DNA of 64,000 nucleotides from Eubacterium sp. (GTDB lineage Bacteria > Bacillota > Clostridia > Oscillospirales > Acutalibacteraceae): the NCBI GenBank assembly GCA_017886765.1, contig JAGHJI010000069.1, forward strand, positions 1-64,000, read 5' to 3'. The translations under genes were made by a program, and so were the position numbers. The notes beneath the pieces are model-generated. The model was not told where the DNA came from and searched no databases. It saw only the letters and a program-made list of their open reading frames with translations. Of this stretch, positions 33,381-42,240 are shown piece by piece (position 1 is the first letter of the stretch; each line of letters opens with the position of its first letter).

Positions 33381-33704
33381 TTACAGCTTTTTAAACTGCT
33401 CCACGTCAATAACGAACGCAACCGCGCCGTACTCCTCCACATCAACGGGTTTTTTAAGCAAAGAGCCCTCAATGGTGCTTTCAATACCCGTTTTCTTAAC
33501 AACACGTTTTGTAACATTTTTTTCAATCAGGTCAAACAGGAAATCGACCTTGTCATCATTTACGCCGAAAAGAACGGTAGTGTGTCCGCCCTCCAAAAAC
33601 TGACCGGCTGTAGCTATTTTTGTTGAAAAAAATCCCTCTGCACTGGCAGCAGCAAGAACTTTTGCCAAGTCCTTGTTAGAAATAATTACGATAACCAGTT
33701 TCAT
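33381..33704 (-). CDS. darA: Cyclic-di-AMP receptor DarA (YaaQ, PII-like)
   Basis: 107 residues. MKLVIVIISNKD...L...GF..TKIATAGQFLEGGHTTVLFGVNDDKVD covers the PII-like fold and c-di-AMP loop of the YaaQ family. First gene of the darA-holB-ricT operon, with AAAGGGTGAT before its ATG. DarA senses c-di-AMP; its output partner is not known in most species. Confidence 0.93.
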   Translation of the reverse strand: MKLVIVIISNKDLAKVLAAASAEGFFSTKIATAGQFLEGGHTTVLFGVNDDKVDFLFDLIEKNVTKRVVKKTGIESTIEGSLLKKPVDVEEYGAVAFVIDVEQFKKL

Positions 33705-33766
33705 GTAAAATCACCCTTTAATAGTATATATTTCTTCCCCTCTGTTCATTCCGTTCCTTAAAATCC

Positions 33767-33795
33767 ATTATACATTATCTGCCAAAAAAGTTCAA
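33767..33795 (-). promoter_or_regulatory. Promoter of darA-holB-ricT
   Basis: Minus strand: -35 TTGAAC (33790-33795), 17-bp spacer, -10 TATAAT (33767-33772). Confidence 0.78.
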
Positions 33796-33846
33796 CTTGT
33801 GTCTATTTATTTTAAAATAAAATTTACAATTCATTAACCTGTTTTT

Positions 33847-34779
33847 CTATATAACAACCGTCGCAAGAGCCACAATTACAGGCATGGTAAGGATCGAAAG
33901 CACCGACGACTGCGCCACCACTTCCGAGCCGAGCGCCGGGTCGTTATCATATTTTGCGGCGTACATTGCGGTATTGGTAGCAGCCGGCGCGGACGCTGAA
34001 ATAATCATTGCCGTTAAAATATTCCCCCTGACGCCGCAAAGGTAAAACAGGCCCAGCATACACACGGGAATAAAAATCAGCCTTATAAAAGACACAAAAT
34101 AAATTTCCTTCTTGGCAAACATATTTCTGAAGTTTGAATTGGCGAGAAACGTACCGAAAATAATCATTGCCAAGGGGGAATTGCAGTTGCCCACGATCTC
34201 CATAGGGTACTCGATAAAATACGGAATATCCGGCTGTAAAAAGAAAAGAGGCAGGCCGATGATTACCGAAATCGTACCCGGATTGAAAATCAGTTTTTTT
34301 ACATCCAGTTTCGCCTGTCTGCCGGATATTTCATAAATACCGAAAGTAAACGCCACCATATTGAATACGGCCACATATACCGAGCAATAAAATATTCCCT
34401 CGTTTCCGATAATACTCTTTGCCATAGGCAGGGCAAGAAAAGCGGCGTTTGACAATATCATCGCGTAATGATAAAGGCCGCGCTCCTTAAGCGGCTTTTT
34501 TCTGAAGGTCAGCATGGATACAAGCGCGCCGAATATATGCGTCGCGAAAGCGCAGGCAAACGCAACCAATATGCCTCTGACATGTTCGGCTGAGTATTCC
34601 ATCGTCATAAAGGTATGGATAATGGCTATGGGCAAGATCGTATAAAACAGCAGGTCGATAAGTCTTTTACCGTCCGACTGTTTGAATATCCCGGTTTTGT
34701 CCGTAACAAAGCCGATACCCGCTATAAGATATAAGATCAGAACCTGCAGAGCAATGGTTTTTAAATTATCTAAAAACAA
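33847..34779 (-). CDS. AEC-family transporter (auxin efflux carrier fold)
   Basis: 310 residues, about ten membrane helices in two halves. PLAMIIFGTFLA and ASAPAATNTAMYAAKYDNDP are the crossover region typical of the AEC/MadM-like permeases; FFLQPDIPYFIE is the inter-half loop. The start is TTG at 34779 (AAAGGG about 11 nt upstream), one base beyond the preceding stop codon, so translation is coupled to the 34781 gene. Family substrates are small organic acids or auxin-like anions. Confidence 0.88.
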   Translation of the reverse strand: MFLDNLKTIALQVLILYLIAGIGFVTDKTGIFKQSDGKRLIDLLFYTILPIAIIHTFMTMEYSAEHVRGILVAFACAFATHIFGALVSMLTFRKKPLKERGLYHYAMILSNAAFLALPMAKSIIGNEGIFYCSVYVAVFNMVAFTFGIYEISGRQAKLDVKKLIFNPGTISVIIGLPLFFLQPDIPYFIEYPMEIVGNCNSPLAMIIFGTFLANSNFRNMFAKKEIYFVSFIRLIFIPVCMLGLFYLCGVRGNILTAMIISASAPAATNTAMYAAKYDNDPALGSEVVAQSSVLSILTMPVIVALATVVI

Positions 34780-34780
34780 A

Positions 34781-35626
34781 TTACATATTTCCCTTTAAAT
34801 TTAGTTTACTGCGTTTATTCACATCATTTAAAAGGCACAGCGAAAAAACGCCCAGCATTATGTATGTTACAGCCGAATAAGTCGCCTGACCGGCAGCTGC
34901 AGCGCCCGCAAGGATCCCCGCAATTCTGGAGACCCCCACGGTAAAGGACATAAAGCCGAGAAAAGCGCAGGAAAAAACAAACATCCTTGTCGCAGGGGCA
35001 TCCTTTTTATCAACTGCCGATATCATGCTTAAAAGAAAGCACAGTATGGAACACAACAGGATAAATTCGCAAGCAACGTCAACATTTTCGCTTATATCAA
35101 CAATCTGAAGCATAATGGAGAATAATTTTGTGAACGCCCAGACGACAGGGATAAAATGCAGCAGCGTAAAATTCCTGAAATCATAATTTGTGTTTTTCAC
35201 GCTGACAGCTACCGTGATAAAATAAAAGCAGCTGAAAAGCGCAAAAATACAGGTAATACACAGGGGTACAAGATATGTATAATCCATATATGACGTGTCT
35301 GAAACATATTGATAGCAATTATATCCCTGATGAATAAAATCATAAAAAAAAGTCAGCGCCAAAAGCCACGATGATAAATAAACGCTGTTACCGGTATGCT
35401 CAAAATCAAATGCCGCTGCAAGATTTTTCTTTAACAAAGCATATATTACGGAAAAAGCCAAACCTAAAAATATCAGCGGATATACTGAATATGCAGGCAG
35501 CGCAAGCCCGGCAATATATGTATACGTGTCTCCCTCCCGGGTCAACTGAAAAAAGCGCAAAATACAAGCGGCGACAGCTGTTATTACAATCAATAAAGCA
35601 GGTATTTTCGCTCTTGTATTTCGCAC
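34781..35626 (-). CDS. Polytopic membrane protein, unknown function
   Basis: 281 residues from GTG 35626 (AAGGAGAT upstream). Seven to eight hydrophobic helices alternate with short loops; no catalytic motif is recognised. It sits directly before the AEC transporter with a one-base gap, so the two are expressed together and might cooperate. Related proteins are annotated only as hypothetical membrane proteins, as far as I recall. Confidence 0.7.
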   Translation of the reverse strand: MRNTRAKIPALLIVITAVAACILRFFQLTREGDTYTYIAGLALPAYSVYPLIFLGLAFSVIYALLKKNLAAAFDFEHTGNSVYLSSWLLALTFFYDFIHQGYNCYQYVSDTSYMDYTYLVPLCITCIFALFSCFYFITVAVSVKNTNYDFRNFTLLHFIPVVWAFTKLFSIMLQIVDISENVDVACEFILLCSILCFLLSMISAVDKKDAPATRMFVFSCAFLGFMSFTVGVSRIAGILAGAAAAGQATYSAVTYIMLGVFSLCLLNDVNKRSKLNLKGNM

Positions 35627-35653
35627 TTTTTACAATCTCCTTAAATATAATAG

Positions 35654-37030
35654 TTATTTTTCTGTTCTGTCATTTATATCCACAAACTTTTTGCTGTGGC
35701 TGACGCTCTTATATGCGGGACGCATAATTCTGCCGCCTGAAATAAGTTCTTCAAGACGGTGGGCGCACCAACCGGCAACTCTGGCAGTAGCAAAGAGCGG
35801 TGTGTACAGATCCTCCGGTATTCCCAGCACCTTATAAACAAGTCCGGAATAAAGGTCAACATTGGCGCACATTTCCTTTTCGTCCCCCTTAACCTCCGCA
35901 AAGACCTGAGGCGTCAGACGTTCAATATTCTCAAGAGTCTTAAATTCCTTTTCAAATCCCTTTTCATAAGCGAGTTTTCTGGCGTTTTCCTTAAGAATAA
36001 CGGCACGCGGGTCAGATAATGTATAAACAGCATGACCCATTCCGTAAATCAGTCCCGATTTATCGCCGGCCTCCTTATTGAGTATTTTAACAAGATAATC
36101 CTTTACCTGAGCCGGATCTGTAGAATCGGGAACAGCCTCCATAATCTCATTCATCTGCTGCGCAACTCTGATATTCGCGCCGCCGTGACGGGGACCCTTA
36201 AGAGAGCCGAAGCCGGCAGTAATGGCGGAATATGTATCGGTGCCGCTGGAGGTCAGAACCCTTGTTGAAAAGGTTGAGTTATTACCGCCGCCGTGATCCG
36301 CATGAAGCAAAAGACAGATGTCCAGTAGCTTTGCTTCCTCCCGGGTGAATTTTTTGTCAACTCTCAGCTGATTGAGTATATACTCCGCAGTGGACTGGTC
36401 TTTTCTGATCGGATGGAGAAACATGGTCTTATTATAAAAAGCGCGGCGTTTTACCTGATAAGCGCTGTTCATAATCGTAGGCATCTGCGCGATCAGCTGG
36501 AGCGACTGCCTAAGAACATTGGGGATGGATATGTCATCCGGATCCTCGTCAAAGGAATAAAGGGACATAACGCTTCTTGCCATCTTATTCATTATATCCT
36601 TTGAGGCATGCTTCATGATCATGTCCTCGATAAATTCATCCGGAAGCGCTCTGCACTCGGCAATGACTTCCCTGAGGCTGTAAAGCTGCTGTACTGTCGG
36701 CAGCTCGCCGAAAAGTAACAGCCATACGACCTCCTCATAACCGAATCGGTCGTCTTTAATACAGCTGTTTACAATATCATTGATGTCATATCCTCTGTAG
36801 GAGAGCTTACCCTCCTTGGGTATTCTTTCACCATCCAGAATATAATATCCCTCAACGGAACAGATACGTGTCAAACCGGCCATAACACCCGTTCCGTCAC
36901 TGTTTCTGAGTCCCCTTTTCACATGATATCTTTCATAATCGCTTTTTCTTATATAGTTATTTTTATCAAGCTCCGAGCATAAACTTGAAAGAGCATCCAT
37001 TGAAATCGGGGAAATGTAACTTGAAGGCAT
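35654..37030 (-). CDS. gltA: Citrate synthase
   Basis: 458 residues. LLLHADHGGGNNSTFSTRVLTSSGTDTYSAITAGFGSLKGPRHGGANIRV contains the first catalytic His region and GPRHGGAN; GMGHAVYTLSDPRAVIL has the second His. An extended N terminus of about 60 residues precedes the core, as in several clostridial enzymes. It condenses oxaloacetate and acetyl-CoA, feeding glutamate synthesis. Ribosome site AAAGGAG. The leader carries a hairpin. Confidence 0.95.
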   Translation of the reverse strand: MPSSYISPISMDALSSLCSELDKNNYIRKSDYERYHVKRGLRNSDGTGVMAGLTRICSVEGYYILDGERIPKEGKLSYRGYDINDIVNSCIKDDRFGYEEVVWLLLFGELPTVQQLYSLREVIAECRALPDEFIEDMIMKHASKDIMNKMARSVMSLYSFDEDPDDISIPNVLRQSLQLIAQMPTIMNSAYQVKRRAFYNKTMFLHPIRKDQSTAEYILNQLRVDKKFTREEAKLLDICLLLHADHGGGNNSTFSTRVLTSSGTDTYSAITAGFGSLKGPRHGGANIRVAQQMNEIMEAVPDSTDPAQVKDYLVKILNKEAGDKSGLIYGMGHAVYTLSDPRAVILKENARKLAYEKGFEKEFKTLENIERLTPQVFAEVKGDEKEMCANVDLYSGLVYKVLGIPEDLYTPLFATARVAGWCAHRLEELISGGRIMRPAYKSVSHSKKFVDINDRTEK

Positions 37031-37074
37031 ATTTTTTCTCCTTTCCTTAAATAAAATAGCAGTAAATAAAATTC

Positions 37075-37117
37075 AGCGCCGGCTGCAAACGCCTGATGCA
37101 CAGCCGCTTTTTGCGCT
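37075..37117 (-). promoter_or_regulatory. Hairpin in the citrate synthase leader
   Basis: AGCGC/GCGCT and CGGCTG/CAGCCG form one stem interrupted by an AAAAAG bulge, with a 15-nt loop. It sits mid-leader, 45 nt before the start codon; an attenuator or mRNA-stability element is possible. Confidence 0.5.
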
Positions 37118-37151
37118 GATATCTTATAACAAAAAAATTTTATATCAATTT

Positions 37152-37180
37152 ATTATACATTTTTATGCATATAAAGTCAA
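37152..37180 (-). promoter_or_regulatory. Citrate synthase promoter
   Basis: Minus strand: -35 TTGACT (37175-37180), 17-bp spacer, -10 TATAAT (37152-37157). Its -35 box touches the ribosome site of the opposing small frame at 37193. Confidence 0.8.
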
Positions 37181-37192
37181 GGAGATGGCGTT

Positions 37193-37345
37193 GTGAAAAA
37201 AATACTGATCGTATACGTTATTATGTTCGCCCTTACGATAATCATTCCAGCCATGGTTTGTTTTATAGAAACGGGCGGCACGGAAAATGAGGAACTGGTC
37301 ACGATTTTCAGGCAGTGTATCAGTCTAATTGCGTGTTGTCACTGA
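37193..37345 (+). pseudogene. spoIID-like N-terminal stub (50 codons)
   Basis: GTG 37193 with a good AAGGAGAT site. It reads MKKILIVYVIMFALTIIIPAMV, a membrane anchor, then CFIETGGTENEELVTIFRQ. This resembles the start of SpoIID (stage II sporulation protein D), which continues for about 300 residues; here the frame leaves homology near 37313 and ends inside the 3' end of the opposing gerC-type gene. Either spoIID was cut by a rearrangement, or it is an unrelated small membrane peptide. No promoter of its own is evident. Confidence 0.5.
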
Positions 37346-38468
37346 GCTCCTTAAGATGTGTTTCCACGTCCACCGAATAGCTTACTGTTTTAAAATACGT
37401 GTCCCATTCATCTGCGAGCTTGCGGTATGAACCCGGGCTGTCCCTTGCCAGATATTCCCCGACTCTCAGTGAATCGCTGGAATTTTCACAGCAGGCGAAA
37501 AACGCTTTGGTACACAGACGTTCTATTTCTTTATCCGCGTTCTCACATATCTCTTCCAGCTTTTTTTGACTTAGTGCGGAAGCTATACCGTTTTCAATTT
37601 CATTGATAACAAGCTGGGTATCTATTTCCGATACGAACACCATTTTGCCGTCCACAATCTCAACATGATTTTTTGCTTTCACGGATGAGATTTCCACGCT
37701 TGCCAAACCCAGATCGCCGTTGTCAAAATCAATGGAACAATTTTTGATTTTTCCGGAAATGAAAAGAAAGCCCATCGTTTCCTCATCATCGGTTATATAG
37801 ACGAGCCTTTCATTGTCAAACAGTCCTATACCGGCGGTTTGGACGCTATCTCTGTCCTCTTCCTTTTTCACAACGGGCAGATAAATGTCAGAGGTTTTAT
37901 CAGCATATAAATTGAGAACATCATTGGTTGACACATAGGCGCTCACACCGGCATCCTGACCGTTCTGTAAAAGATAAACAATGTTTTCGCTGGGAATGTG
38001 CGCGTCGTTTTCCTTGCTTTCTATAATATCCTTGGCCGTTGTTTCGGACATGCAGACCGCCACATCCGGACGGGAATTGGACGAACGGAGAAAATAATCC
38101 AGTTTTTTTTCAAAATCCGACCGAGTAGCCTCATTGCCGAAAATGATAATTTTATTCTGTCCGAAAAACAAATTTTTAGAAAGGCTTTTCGACATCGCGG
38201 CAATCGCGTCCACTATCGTATCACCGCTGTCCTCGGTATTAACAGTCATATTGCCCTGGGGCATTTCACTGCCGGAGGAACTGCCGGTGTTCAGCGTCTG
38301 GACGATAAGGCTTAATTTATCATCCTTTAAGTCTATTGCCGTACTCTCAACCACCACGATATCTTTCAGGTCGTTCAGATTCACGCTGTTCATACAGCCT
38401 GAAAGCACGGCGGCAATTAAAACGGCGCTGATTATTACTTTAAAACTTTTCAACAAGCTCATCACCAT
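37320..38468 (-). CDS. Spore germination lipoprotein, Ger(x)C family
   Basis: About 382 residues. A lipoprotein signal ends at LSGC, followed by NSVNLNDLKDIVVVESTAIDLKDDKLSLIVQTLN, the Ger(x)C N-terminal domain, and LAVINEIENGIASALSQKK in the C-terminal domain. It is the C subunit of a GerA-type nutrient receptor in the spore inner membrane. The start is uncertain: an ATG at 38468 overlaps gerB, while a TTG about 15 bp later fits GGTGATGAG better. Confidence 0.92.
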   Translation of the reverse strand: MVMSLLKSFKVIISAVLIAAVLSGCMNSVNLNDLKDIVVVESTAIDLKDDKLSLIVQTLNTGSSSGSEMPQGNMTVNTEDSGDTIVDAIAAMSKSLSKNLFFGQNKIIIFGNEATRSDFEKKLDYFLRSSNSRPDVAVCMSETTAKDIIESKENDAHIPSENIVYLLQNGQDAGVSAYVSTNDVLNLYADKTSDIYLPVVKKEEDRDSVQTAGIGLFDNERLVYITDDEETMGFLFISGKIKNCSIDFDNGDLGLASVEISSVKAKNHVEIVDGKMVFVSEIDTQLVINEIENGIASALSQKKLEEICENADKEIERLCTKAFFACCENSSDSLRVGEYLARDSPGSYRKLADEWDTYFKTVSYSVDVETHLKELSDNTQLD

Positions 38469-39489
38469 AATTTCTTTTTTTGAATATCAGCGTAGCAACG
38501 GGTATGACAATACAGAAAACAGCAAACGGAACAATATATACGATTTGTTTCACATTGCTTACGGGCACAAATTCAGAAAGATAGATTGACAGCGCCAGCG
38601 CCAAAGCGGCGGAAATCACACATTTTACACTGTTTTTCATTTTCGGAAAAGATATGCTCGCGCAGTAAATCAGCAAAACCGATTTTATAAAAATACCGAA
38701 TATCCAAAAGGATATATAAAAAACATCTATCCTTTCGAGCAATCCTATCTTTGCAAGCTGGAACATCGTATACAGCGGAAAAGCGTTAAGCGCCGCGCTG
38801 TCGCCCAGAATACCGACGGCGGACATAAAGAGCATGAATATGGTCAGAAAAGCTGCGACGATAGACCATAAAAACGGTTTTACTGCTTTGCCGTTTACCC
38901 TTTTGCACAGGCATAAAAATATCACGGACTCTGAAGAGCTTGCGGTCATATACATAATATTTTTCATAATCGTCTGCGCATCATTGGAAACAAGCGGATA
39001 ATAATTAAGCTGCTGAAAATTCTCCAGATTACAAAGAACGGCCGCAAGGATCGCAAGAACCAATAAAATAAAACCGAATGCGGAAAATCTTGAAAGGCTT
39101 TCAATACCGAGATAAGCGCCATAACATGCGCATACGGCTACAATCAGCGAAAACACCCACGCCTGTGAATCGGGATTCAGCGTTGTGGAAGCAAAATAAG
39201 AAAACCTGCTGATATTTACTCCGGCCAGAAAGATAAAATATATGGAATACAACAGACCGATCCATTTAACGTCAAAGGGATTTTTATGCTTTATATAACA
39301 TAAAACCGCAGGCAGCGCCAAAAGCAGCGTAACAAACATCGCAATACAGATGCTTATCAGTATATCCGTTTTCATTTTTCCGGTAGTAACCAGCTGGGCG
39401 CTTGTCAGGCTGACAACGATCCTGCTTATATAAAGCAGAAAGAATATGCTGACGGGAGCCACTTTATTTTTCTTTGCCTGTATCAACAT
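38440..39489 (-). CDS. Spore germination permease, GerAB family
   Basis: 349 residues from ATG 39489 (GAGAGG, 5 nt). Ten or more membrane helices; the APC-superfamily spore permease fold, with ISIASALV-type N-terminal region and a YYP.V.ND central loop. It is the B subunit, thought to bind the germinant. Overlaps gerA by about 26 bp and the gerC-type gene by 29 bp, so the three are translated together. Confidence 0.92.
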   Translation of the reverse strand: MLIQAKKNKVAPVSIFFLLYISRIVVSLTSAQLVTTGKMKTDILISICIAMFVTLLLALPAVLCYIKHKNPFDVKWIGLLYSIYFIFLAGVNISRFSYFASTTLNPDSQAWVFSLIVAVCACYGAYLGIESLSRFSAFGFILLVLAILAAVLCNLENFQQLNYYPLVSNDAQTIMKNIMYMTASSSESVIFLCLCKRVNGKAVKPFLWSIVAAFLTIFMLFMSAVGILGDSAALNAFPLYTMFQLAKIGLLERIDVFYISFWIFGIFIKSVLLIYCASISFPKMKNSVKCVISAALALALSIYLSEFVPVSNVKQIVYIVPFAVFCIVIPVATLIFKKRNYGDELVEKF

Positions 39490-40930
39490 CTGCACCTCTC
39501 AATTTATTTACACGTACTCTGCGCTTTGACAGCTTAAGCCACGTCTCTCTGTAGAAAATATCGCCCAATGAATGTCTGTCAAGCGGTGAAATCGGTGAAG
39601 ACAGAGGCACGCCGTAAGGATTAAGGGCGCATATATTGATAAATATAACACCTGCGCCGAGTATGATTCCGTACATTCCCAGCAGACCGCCGATAAGAAT
39701 AAAAAGAAATCTTAATACAGACACGCTCTCATAAAGAGAATAAACCACATAGGACGAAATCGCCGTCATGGCTATTACCACCAGCATAGGCGCTCCGATA
39801 AGTCCTGCCATTACGGTGGTCTCACCTATTACGATACCGCCGATGATCGACACGGCATGACCGATTGTTTTCGGCAGCCTGAGTCCCGCTTCTCTCATAA
39901 TTTCATACAATACCAGAAGTAAGACCGCCTCGCTCATCAGGGAAAAGGGCGTCGCAATCTCCTCTGACGCAATAGTATACAAAAGGTTTGTGGGTATCAG
40001 TTCCTGGTGAAACGTGCCGATAGCCACATAAATTCCCGGTAAAAATATGGACATAAAAAAACTGAAATATTTCAGTATTCTGATAAAACCGCTGTAAAAC
40101 GGCGGGTTGTCATAATCATCAACCGACTGAAAATTATCGCTGAAAAGATAGGGCAGATAGATGGCAAAGGGCGTGCCCTCCGTCATAATCACCACTCTGC
40201 CTTCAAGAAGCTTTGAAACCGCCACATCAGGCCTTTCCGTGTGACCGACACAGGAAAAGAAAGATTTAATATCCGTATCCACAAACGGGACAAGTTCCCC
40301 GTAATCCACAACGGTATTCAGATTTGCCGCTTTAAGGCGACACTCTACCTCTTTTACAAGACTTTCATCCGCGCGGTTGTCCATATACGCAATAGCTACG
40401 GGTGTTCCCGCAGAGGTACCCAATTTAATCTGTTTAAATTTGAGGTGATGCGTTTTAAGCCTTTTCCTCAACAGAGCCTTATTATCGTTAAGCGCTTCAA
40501 TAAAGCATTCTTTGGCACCCTTGACGTTACTTTCATTTGATGGTTCGTCAATGGAACGCTTTGCCCAGCCCTGAATACCGAATACCAGCGCTTTATTGCA
40601 CCCGTCAAGTATGAACACGCAAAAACCGCTCATTAAAAAATAATAACAGTCCTCAAATGTGAACGCGTCCTTAAGCTCTACTGAATTTACAACACTGAGC
40701 TTGATTTTATTCTGCAAATCCTGACTGTCTTTAAAAGTTATATCCCTTTCAAGAATCGGTGAAACGACCATCTGCGAAAGCTGCAGTGAATTGATAAGCC
40801 CGTCCATAACGCAGAAAAATCCTTTTTCTCCGCATATTACAGCCTCTCGCAAAAGAAAATCAGAACATTCCTTAAAATCGTCCTCAAACCGTTTTTTGTT
40901 GCTGTCATAATCCGTGTACAGATTATCCAT
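39464..40930 (-). CDS. Spore germination protein, GerAA family
   Basis: 488 residues from ATG 40930 (GGTGATC, 3-4 nt). A hydrophilic N-terminal half with two related lobes (SVV..VELKDAF; GRVVIMTEGTPFAIYLPYLFSDNFQS) precedes five or six helices containing PDNPPFYSGF-like and LRLPKTIGHAVSIIGGIVIGETTVMAGLIGAP. These are hallmarks of GerAA, which forms the ion-channel-like oligomer of the receptor. First gene of the ger operon; divergent from the DUF421 gene. Confidence 0.94.
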   Translation of the reverse strand: MDNLYTDYDSNKKRFEDDFKECSDFLLREAVICGEKGFFCVMDGLINSLQLSQMVVSPILERDITFKDSQDLQNKIKLSVVNSVELKDAFTFEDCYYFLMSGFCVFILDGCNKALVFGIQGWAKRSIDEPSNESNVKGAKECFIEALNDNKALLRKRLKTHHLKFKQIKLGTSAGTPVAIAYMDNRADESLVKEVECRLKAANLNTVVDYGELVPFVDTDIKSFFSCVGHTERPDVAVSKLLEGRVVIMTEGTPFAIYLPYLFSDNFQSVDDYDNPPFYSGFIRILKYFSFFMSIFLPGIYVAIGTFHQELIPTNLLYTIASEEIATPFSLMSEAVLLLVLYEIMREAGLRLPKTIGHAVSIIGGIVIGETTVMAGLIGAPMLVVIAMTAISSYVVYSLYESVSVLRFLFILIGGLLGMYGIILGAGVIFINICALNPYGVPLSSPISPLDRHSLGDIFYRETWLKLSKRRVRVNKLRGADVDTGKEK

Positions 40931-41026
40931 AAAGATCACCACGATTAATTTTTGCCGAAATACGGACCTTATTCATAAAACATAATATTCAAGTAAAAAT
41001 TTCACACAATATAAACGGTGAACTGT

Positions 41027-41704
41027 ATGGCGATAAATTTTATTAGAGCGATAATAATTTATATTTTCATTATTATTGCCGTAAGACTTATGGGAAAGCG
41101 TCAGGTGGGAGAACTAAAACCCCACGAGCTGGTTATAACGATTCTATTAAGCGCGGTAGCCGTGATTCCCCTGGAGGAAAATTCCATGCCTCTGGGGAAC
41201 TGTCTTGTACCGATACTGCTTTTTATCAGTATGGAGATTATTATGTCCGTCATCTCAATGAAAAGCATACGTTTCAGGAATCTGCTCCAGGGCAGGCCCA
41301 TATTTATTATCAGAAAAGGAAAACTGGATCAAAAAAAGCTCAGGGAAATGCGGTTTACAATGGATGACGTTGTGGATGCGCTGCGGCAGAAGGATATTTT
41401 CGACCTGTCGGAAGTGGAGGACGCGGTCATTGAAACCAACGGTTCAATCTCCGTTTTACCAAAAGCGGAATATAAACCGCTGACGCCTAATGACGTCAAC
41501 ATTTCCGTAAAAGATAAGGGCATGCCAATCACAATCGTTATGGACGGCAAGCCCGTAAATGAATATTTTAACGAATGTAAAATCAGGGACAGTGAGATCG
41601 AACTCGTTATCCAGACCGTGGGAAAGGAAGTCAGCAAAATCATGTTGCTTACCATTGACGACAACGGCAACACTTATCTGATTGAAAAGGAGCCGAAAAA
41701 ATGA
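41027..41704 (+). CDS. DUF421 (YetF-like) membrane protein
   Basis: 225 residues from ATG 41027 (GGTGA, 5 nt). Two to three N-terminal helices with AVRLMGKRQVGELKPHELVITILLSAVAVIPLEENSMPL, the DUF421 signature; then a soluble YetF domain (IFIIRKGKLDQKKLREMRFTMDDVVDALRQKDIFDLSEVEDAVIETNGSISVL). The family is common in spore formers and often spore-membrane related. Its last bases overlap the DUF4363 start (ATGA). Confidence 0.92.
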   Translation: MAINFIRAIIIYIFIIIAVRLMGKRQVGELKPHELVITILLSAVAVIPLEENSMPLGNCLVPILLFISMEIIMSVISMKSIRFRNLLQGRPIFIIRKGKLDQKKLREMRFTMDDVVDALRQKDIFDLSEVEDAVIETNGSISVLPKAEYKPLTPNDVNISVKDKGMPITIVMDGKPVNEYFNECKIRDSEIELVIQTVGKEVSKIMLLTIDDNGNTYLIEKEPKK

Positions 41705-42078
41705 AAAAACTATATGTGGCAGCAGCTTTTCTGATCGTATCCATAGCTCTCTGCGTTTATGAGCAGTATACGGTCAATACGTCTTATAAAGAAGCCACCA
41801 TCATTATAAACTCTGCTATAGAAAACGTGGAAAAGGAAGATTATGACGGCGCAACGGAAAACTGCAAAAAACTGAATGAATACTGGACCGAGCGGCAGAA
41901 ATATATGGCGCCGATCATTGACCACGGCGCCCTTGACGACGCCAGTATGACCATAAATAATCTTGAAGACCTGGCAAAAAATGAAAGCGACAGTCTTGCC
42001 GACGAGCTGATAACCGCTAAAAATCAGGTGAAAGCAATTTACGAAAACCAGAAAATCACCTTTGGAAATGTGTTTTAA
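41701..42078 (+). CDS. DUF4363 family protein
   Basis: 125 residues. Signal or anchor helix MKKLYVAAAFLIVSIALCVYEQYTV, then two helical repeats (SAIENVEKEDYDGATENCKKLNEYW..RQKY..PIIDHGALDDASMTINNLEDLAKNE). DUF4363 proteins are frequently paired with DUF421 in Clostridia, as here with a 4-bp overlap. The pair probably acts at a membrane during sporulation, but the mechanism is unknown. Confidence 0.88.
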   Translation: MKKLYVAAAFLIVSIALCVYEQYTVNTSYKEATIIINSAIENVEKEDYDGATENCKKLNEYWTERQKYMAPIIDHGALDDASMTINNLEDLAKNESDSLADELITAKNQVKAIYENQKITFGNVF

Positions 42079-42095
42079 AAAGCGCAGCATAAAAT

Positions 42096-42137
42096 GATAT
42101 GCACCCCAAAAGTTATCTAACTTTTGGGGTGCATATC
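42096..42137. repeat. Perfect 20-bp inverted repeat with IS-end-like sequence
   Basis: GATATGCACCCCAAAAGTTA and its exact complement are separated by only TC. The arm resembles the terminal repeats of IS3-family elements (TGCACCCCAAAAGTTAGA as I remember them). No T-run follows on either side, so it is a weak terminator candidate. It could be two IS ends joined after loss of the middle, or a small palindromic mobile repeat. It lies between the DUF4363 gene and the lepA 3' end. Confidence 0.75.
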
Positions 42138-42240
42138 AAAACCAATCTTTTTCTTTTATAATGTGTTTGCATTAGCAAAACCAAATCATATTATCGGGCT
42201 GGTAAAAATTCATTTTAGCATTCGCTCAACTATAACAATA

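Noticed and set aside
42096-42137. Simple intrinsic terminator for DUF4363 and lepA
   Set aside because: The stem is perfect, but neither side has a T-run and the arm looks like an IS end.
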